A DNA stretch of 64,000 nucleotides from Thalassovita autumnalis (GTDB lineage Bacteria; Pseudomonadota; Alphaproteobacteria; Rhodobacterales; Rhodobacteraceae), in the NCBI RefSeq assembly GCF_001458255.1, contig NZ_CYSB01000039.1:143103-207102 (forward strand). The letters run 5' to 3'. The notes below the pieces were generated by a model, which did no database searches, had not been told where the DNA came from, and was given only the letters and a program-made list of their open reading frames with translations. Within the stretch, counting starts at the first letter, position 1. Each line of letters begins with the position of its first letter. Shown piece after piece: positions 61,001 to 64,000 of the stretch. The translations under genes and the position numbers were made by a program.

Positions 61001-63750
61001 GTCGGCGGTGTGCTGACCACAGGCGGTTTCCAGGTGATGGTTTCACAGTTGCCTTTGACCTCGAAAGGCGTGCCGCCCGTGTCACCTTTGTCTGCTGGCG
61101 TATAGACGCCGCTGACACAGTTCTTCCACTTGACGGGTTCGCCTGTGTTGGGGGCGAAGAGGGTGAAGCCGACAGTTTCCGTACCACTGGGATCAAAGCT
61201 CGCCCCCGCGATGGTGCAGTCAGTGGACGGTGTTGGCACATTGGGGGCACAGGCCCAGTGCGCAGGCAGCGGTTGGTCAATCCCAATGATCTGCCCCGTG
61301 CTGCCGGTGATGCTGGTCGCATCCTCCGTGAAGGTAAAGCTACCGGCAAAAGGCGCAGGCACAGCGGCCACGATGATCTGACAGTCCCATCCCAGGCCCA
61401 TCTGGCCATCATGCATCATCTCACGGCCCTGGTCCTTGCAGACCTTTTCAAGCGTGATCTCCTTGACAGGATCAAACACCGGCACATCCGACGGCTTTAT
61501 GACCCGCCCTGTGCACATGGGAACCGAAGGGAATGTGCCTGCGGGTGTTACGGCTGATCCGCGAATACAGTTCCTCCACTGAATTTCCTCGTCGGTCGGA
61601 ACGTAGGGCGTGAACAGGTCATATTGCACAAAATGAGGTGAGGAGAATGTCGCACCATCATAAGTACACGCGAGGATATCAGTCCCAATGCCCTGACAGT
61701 TGTTCGGATCAGAGACCGAGACAAATTCAGACGTGCCGAGAGAAATCTGTGAGCCGTCGTCGGTGAAGCTCACCTCGCCCGCAAAGGGGGCGGGGGCGAC
61801 CTCTACCTCGGCCTCGCACTGCCACAGATAACCCCATGTGCCATTTAGATTGGTCAGCGTCGGCTGATCGCAATCCTTGGCAATCTTGACATCAACCTTC
61901 GTGTCCAACTGCGGCGCGGGGACATCCATATAGACACAGCCGTCAGGCATCTGCGGCCAACCAGGGTTCTGGCCCTGGCCGCTTTGGATCGGTGAACGCA
62001 ACGGGCTGCGCTGCGTGTTGAGTTGGTCCAAATAGCTGCCAGTATGAATATCGGTAAAGCGGCAATTCGCAACCTGTGTGGGTGCCTGATCCACTGTGAA
62101 CTGGAAAGAAATCTCCAACGTGGAGGTGCCGCCAGCCACCATCAGATCCTCGGCAGGCAGTTCGCAAATCCCGATGGAACTGGGCGTGTTCAGCGCATGA
62201 TCGATACAGTTCCAGTTTTCGGTTGAGGTCACATTCATGAAGCTGGGTGAAACCGTAGCGATGCTGGGCGGCTGCGCTGCAAAGGCGTCCATGACCGAAA
62301 CATATGTCCCACCCACAAGGCCGCTGGCCGTCACCTCGATGGAACAGTTCATCGTATAGGGTGCGGTTGCATGTGCAGGGATCGGGTCACAGGTTTTGAC
62401 CACCTGGGACCGCGGTATCCACTGCCCAGTCGTGCAATGCGGTGCAAGCGGCTGCAGATTGCCCGAACCGTCGTCAAGCGCCCCAGAAACACAGTTTTCA
62501 AGGGGATAGACATCGGCCTCAGCCACGGCTTCGACAAAAACATCGAAGGCGAAGCTTTCAGTGCCGGAAGGATCGAAATTTGCACCCGAAATCAGACAGT
62601 CGCCTTGAAAACATGTGCCATTGCCACTCAGGGATTCACCAAGCAAGATCAGCCCATTGACCAAAGGGGTATTGGTAAAAACATCGTGCAAGGTGATATC
62701 GCCTGCAAATGGCGCAGACGGTGTCGCCACATCCACCTGACATGCCCAACGTTGCCCCAAAATACCGTTGTGAGTGTGAGCCTCCTCCAACTCACAGGAT
62801 TTGGACAGCACGACATCCTGCGGGTTGATGACAGGCAGATCGGGATCACAGTCAAGTGTGACCGAGGCCTCATCCATATTCACGCTGTGCCCCAGTTCCG
62901 CGACAAAGGCATAGTCCAGCCCCGCTTGCACGGGCACCTGCACGGAGAAGGGCGTCCAAGGATAGTTACGGGACGGCCCCGCCCCCAGAACAATGCGCAG
63001 CTTGGCCGCGTCATGGGCCGCGGCAAGATCAAGCACGGTTTGCTGCTGCGCGAGAGGCACCTGCGCAGGACCGCCCGGGAACTGCGCCAACTGCGTATTC
63101 ACTGGCACAATCGAAAGACCACCTGCCGTCTGATAGTCGCCGCCATTGGCAGGCGGCGGAGGTGCCGAAGGCCCAGATAGCGTACCCGTGCCAATCCCGT
63201 GCCCCTCACGGTTGGACATGAAAATCTGACCCGTTGCGATGCCTGAACAACTGGGTGTGAAATACTGCCAGCCCAAAGTACCGCGCACACTGCTGTCGAT
63301 ATAGAACTGCGGCGTGTTGGCACCTGCACCCGATGCATCGGATTCCGGCCCCAGCGCATCACCGGTAAAATCGACATAGTCGAAACCACCCGGCCCATCG
63401 ACCCTGACCAGATTATTGGCGTTCTTGAAAATCACCGAGGGATCAATAACCGCAGCAAAGCGCCAATCGGGCAGTTGATCATTGTGATTGTTACCCATCG
63501 TGGGTGACGCGGCACCGTCAAATCCACCATCGTTGAGCAAATTCTGCGCCGCACCGGATTGGGAAAGAAACAGCGTTGCGGCACAGGTTAGGGCCAAGGT
63601 CGCCATAAGGTTTTTCACATCAGCTGCAACAGCAATGCGACGCGCGCGCCAACCTGCGCTGGCTTTAACCGCGCCGGGGGGGCGTTTCACCCCTTCGACC
63701 CAAAAACAGGTTCGGAATGCGGGCAGACCAAAAACAGAAGTGTCACGCAA
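58048..63750 (-). CDS. 1,900-residue exported cysteine-rich protein with DUF11-like repeats and a peptidoglycan-binding fold
   Basis: The N-terminus has an arginine-rich stretch and a hydrophobic segment (LMATLALTCAATLFLSQSGAAQ, ending near residue 70), probably an unusually long signal peptide. A jellyroll-like domain follows (LLNDGGFDGA ... LPDWRF). From about residue 310 to 1660 there are nine copies of a 110-150-residue DUF11-like module, each opening with a K-x-C motif (KSCELEE, KTCDPIP, KDCDQPT, KVCKDQG, KSCRGPF, KECKPLG, KTCEAAT, KTCDPLV, and a last divergent SDCVPNR), and usually containing W-x-C and APFAG. Next is a PG_binding_1-like domain (QQVMNARGLAAGPVDGLPG). A cysteine-rich tail with EGF-like spacing (CQCRYDN, CQCKGGF, CVCLDPK, CGCKNGG) ends the protein. 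TTG 63750 follows GGAG; a GTG near residue 45 is an alternative. Probably a cell-surface protein. Confidence 0.83.
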   Translation of the reverse strand: MRDTSVFGLPAFRTCFWVEGVKRPPGAVKASAGWRARRIAVAADVKNLMATLALTCAATLFLSQSGAAQNLLNDGGFDGAASPTMGNNHNDQLPDWRFAAVIDPSVIFKNANNLVRVDGPGGFDYVDFTGDALGPESDASGAGANTPQFYIDSSVRGTLGWQYFTPSCSGIATGQIFMSNREGHGIGTGTLSGPSAPPPPANGGDYQTAGGLSIVPVNTQLAQFPGGPAQVPLAQQQTVLDLAAAHDAAKLRIVLGAGPSRNYPWTPFSVQVPVQAGLDYAFVAELGHSVNMDEASVTLDCDPDLPVINPQDVVLSKSCELEEAHTHNGILGQRWACQVDVATPSAPFAGDITLHDVFTNTPLVNGLILLGESLSGNGTCFQGDCLISGANFDPSGTESFAFDVFVEAVAEADVYPLENCVSGALDDGSGNLQPLAPHCTTGQWIPRSQVVKTCDPIPAHATAPYTMNCSIEVTASGLVGGTYVSVMDAFAAQPPSIATVSPSFMNVTSTENWNCIDHALNTPSSIGICELPAEDLMVAGGTSTLEISFQFTVDQAPTQVANCRFTDIHTGSYLDQLNTQRSPLRSPIQSGQGQNPGWPQMPDGCVYMDVPAPQLDTKVDVKIAKDCDQPTLTNLNGTWGYLWQCEAEVEVAPAPFAGEVSFTDDGSQISLGTSEFVSVSDPNNCQGIGTDILACTYDGATFSSPHFVQYDLFTPYVPTDEEIQWRNCIRGSAVTPAGTFPSVPMCTGRVIKPSDVPVFDPVKEITLEKVCKDQGREMMHDGQMGLGWDCQIIVAAVPAPFAGSFTFTEDATSITGSTGQIIGIDQPLPAHWACAPNVPTPSTDCTIAGASFDPSGTETVGFTLFAPNTGEPVKWKNCVSGVYTPADKGDTGGTPFEVKGNCETITWKPPVVSTPPTFSLKKSCRGPFDQGPDGQSYSCTISVTQTGGDPITQPLTLNELFTSTTTGQPASQFMIGLQGSPGWACDMPTASCTIQPADFNGTTGHQIGAFFLIPNGTLAEQDFENCATLMMDDAEVAAAPCVALDEPHGDPAFEVQKECKPLGERQVMGPSTWFQPWSCTLTVTSNGVPFTDPLWIDDNMLYGPHDGSQSVVSVSSNDPWQCSPAPYGPNGNQPVCGIQGSQFPHTTSTLNVTLNLFGGAADQFGAENCVALSMGQAPSSDPADTIAGDCFEIIPTPEPKEPQIDLVKTCEAATQTGTGLWTVECLLTITGQNLPNGQQFRVTDELMSSNTQNATFGTINTGTNTCGGGTIAGGTMAGCDLTTDMINNNGGTLTLPYTGIYQGPAGRPLSGPRAQNCAFVDVPGLGLHGPQGGNGKSCVPIEFKVSVTGAGNVLTDPEVPGGSTPDVGGPVVTGEPIEATGGVIGSFPSFPSQTYVTKTCDPLVFASGAQTATAHCNIEIGFPANSGELIYEFFDFARVAGASWMDIVQGPMPPLTGLPQLGCAPDLTSSFPSKTECTGPSLAQMSAGGVFNLDWSAELTRPVPGREAYENCVVVRTSVNGTPNGSYGNCHAFEVTIDGQKAQDSSPSPMPKPAPLQEPKLSTRKVQTSDCVPNRNTQRYSCGFQIVVANEGTAPFNGPLVVTDTFGSPYAQAITQTSAGGWSCAQPVAGSVSCEHAGLTLPAGSFAYIDLEMEVQGLVNGGQWENCAAVGIPNDRKQRVAAIQQVMNARGLAAGPVDGLPGKKTYAALAELQKSLGLRVTRAFDDALFVALGLPLAKPGQKACVTAELPPMPKPPLQCDRATTVQTGESCQCRYDNMLRRDATSCQCKGGFAFVAGEGCVKQVVAPKPEPTPSPLLETLTCDKRSTRLRGDQCVCLDPKNAVKTSETTCGCKNGGPMIGGKCLSIVISPKPGKPDTADNPVGTTEPEKCKVRINGIWLK

Positions 63751-64000
63751 CTTAATGTGCTCCTATCACGAAAGTGGCTCGGGCCCATTGCGCGATGCAG
63801 CTTGGACGGCGGCCGTTTTATCCGTTGATAGGGCGAACAAAATCGTGGAAAACTACCACATGGGTATTGATGGGCGTCCACGCAATAAAATTTCGCGAGC
63901 GAATATGCCCCAGATTAGACTGTAAATTCCATCGCTTCACACACGCCCTAGGCTCAGGACTCATAGCCAGTAAATAACGAGTGCGGCGAGAGCGATGGTG
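63751..64000. other. Upstream region of the 1,900-residue protein gene
   Basis: This end of the window should contain the promoter of the leftward gene. I see a ribosome site (GGAG on the minus strand) and nothing else I can support; no gene is evident. Confidence 0.4.

Overview
The window reads as a continuous piece of chromosome from an alphaproteobacterium, most likely a marine member of the Rhodobacteraceae (Roseobacter group). The evidence is high G+C, dense coding, a RibH2-type lumazine synthase behind an FMN riboswitch, a divergent serB / serC-serA locus with a candidate serC RNA element, an NnrU protein and a DUF3467 protein. No rRNA, tRNA, CRISPR array, insertion sequence or phage gene was recognised.

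Region 1 (1-15.4 kb) is housekeeping: an MltB-like lytic transglycosylase, riboswitch-controlled ribH2, a TSUP permease, the complete phosphoserine route (serB divergent from serC-serA), a PPP-type phosphatase, a thiolase, the tRNA hydroxylase TrhO, a short YegD-like Hsp70, and nicotinamide salvage (pncA, pncB) around one secreted protein of unknown function.

Region 2 (15.4-35.9 kb, minus strand) is the most striking part. Seven genes run in one direction over 20.5 kb: a TolC-family lipoprotein, a small HlyD-type adaptor, a 368-residue outer-membrane barrel resembling the C-terminal barrel of BamA/Omp85 but without POTRA domains, a 4,329-residue protein with an N-terminal LEPR motif and RTX-like repeats, a DUF3467 protein, a HlyD adaptor with a cytoplasmic sensor-like N-terminus, and an M50 metalloprotease fused to a HlyD-like domain. 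There is no ABC ATPase of the HlyB type. I infer a dedicated export and surface-assembly system for the giant protein that differs from a classical type I system.

Region 3 (36.2-48.8 kb) is a sugar catabolic locus. A Rbs-type ABC importer and a UxaA-family dehydratase are divergent from a GntR regulator and seven enzymes: aldo-keto reductase, FucU mutarotase, lactonase, AraD1-type dehydratase, aldehyde dehydrogenase, SDR and FAH-type hydrolase. The enzyme set fits non-phosphorylative breakdown of L-fucose, and probably also its structural analogue D-arabinose, with a shared upper route and two lower branches.

Region 4 (48.9-55.6 kb) is a DeoR regulator divergent from a six-gene operon: an FbpA/AfuA-type ABC importer plus three hydrolases (metallo-beta-lactamase fold, histidine phosphatase, and a HAD phosphatase like the 3'-phosphatase of T4 polynucleotide kinase). 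A phosphorylated substrate is likely. Two related inverted repeats in the divergent promoter are probable DeoR operators.

Region 5 (55.8-64 kb) encodes envelope or secreted proteins: an SH3b-repeat protein, two small exported proteins, and a 1,900-residue cysteine-rich protein with nine DUF11-like repeats, a peptidoglycan-binding fold and a cysteine-rich tail. All calls are by eye from translated sequence and remembered family motifs; no database search was run.
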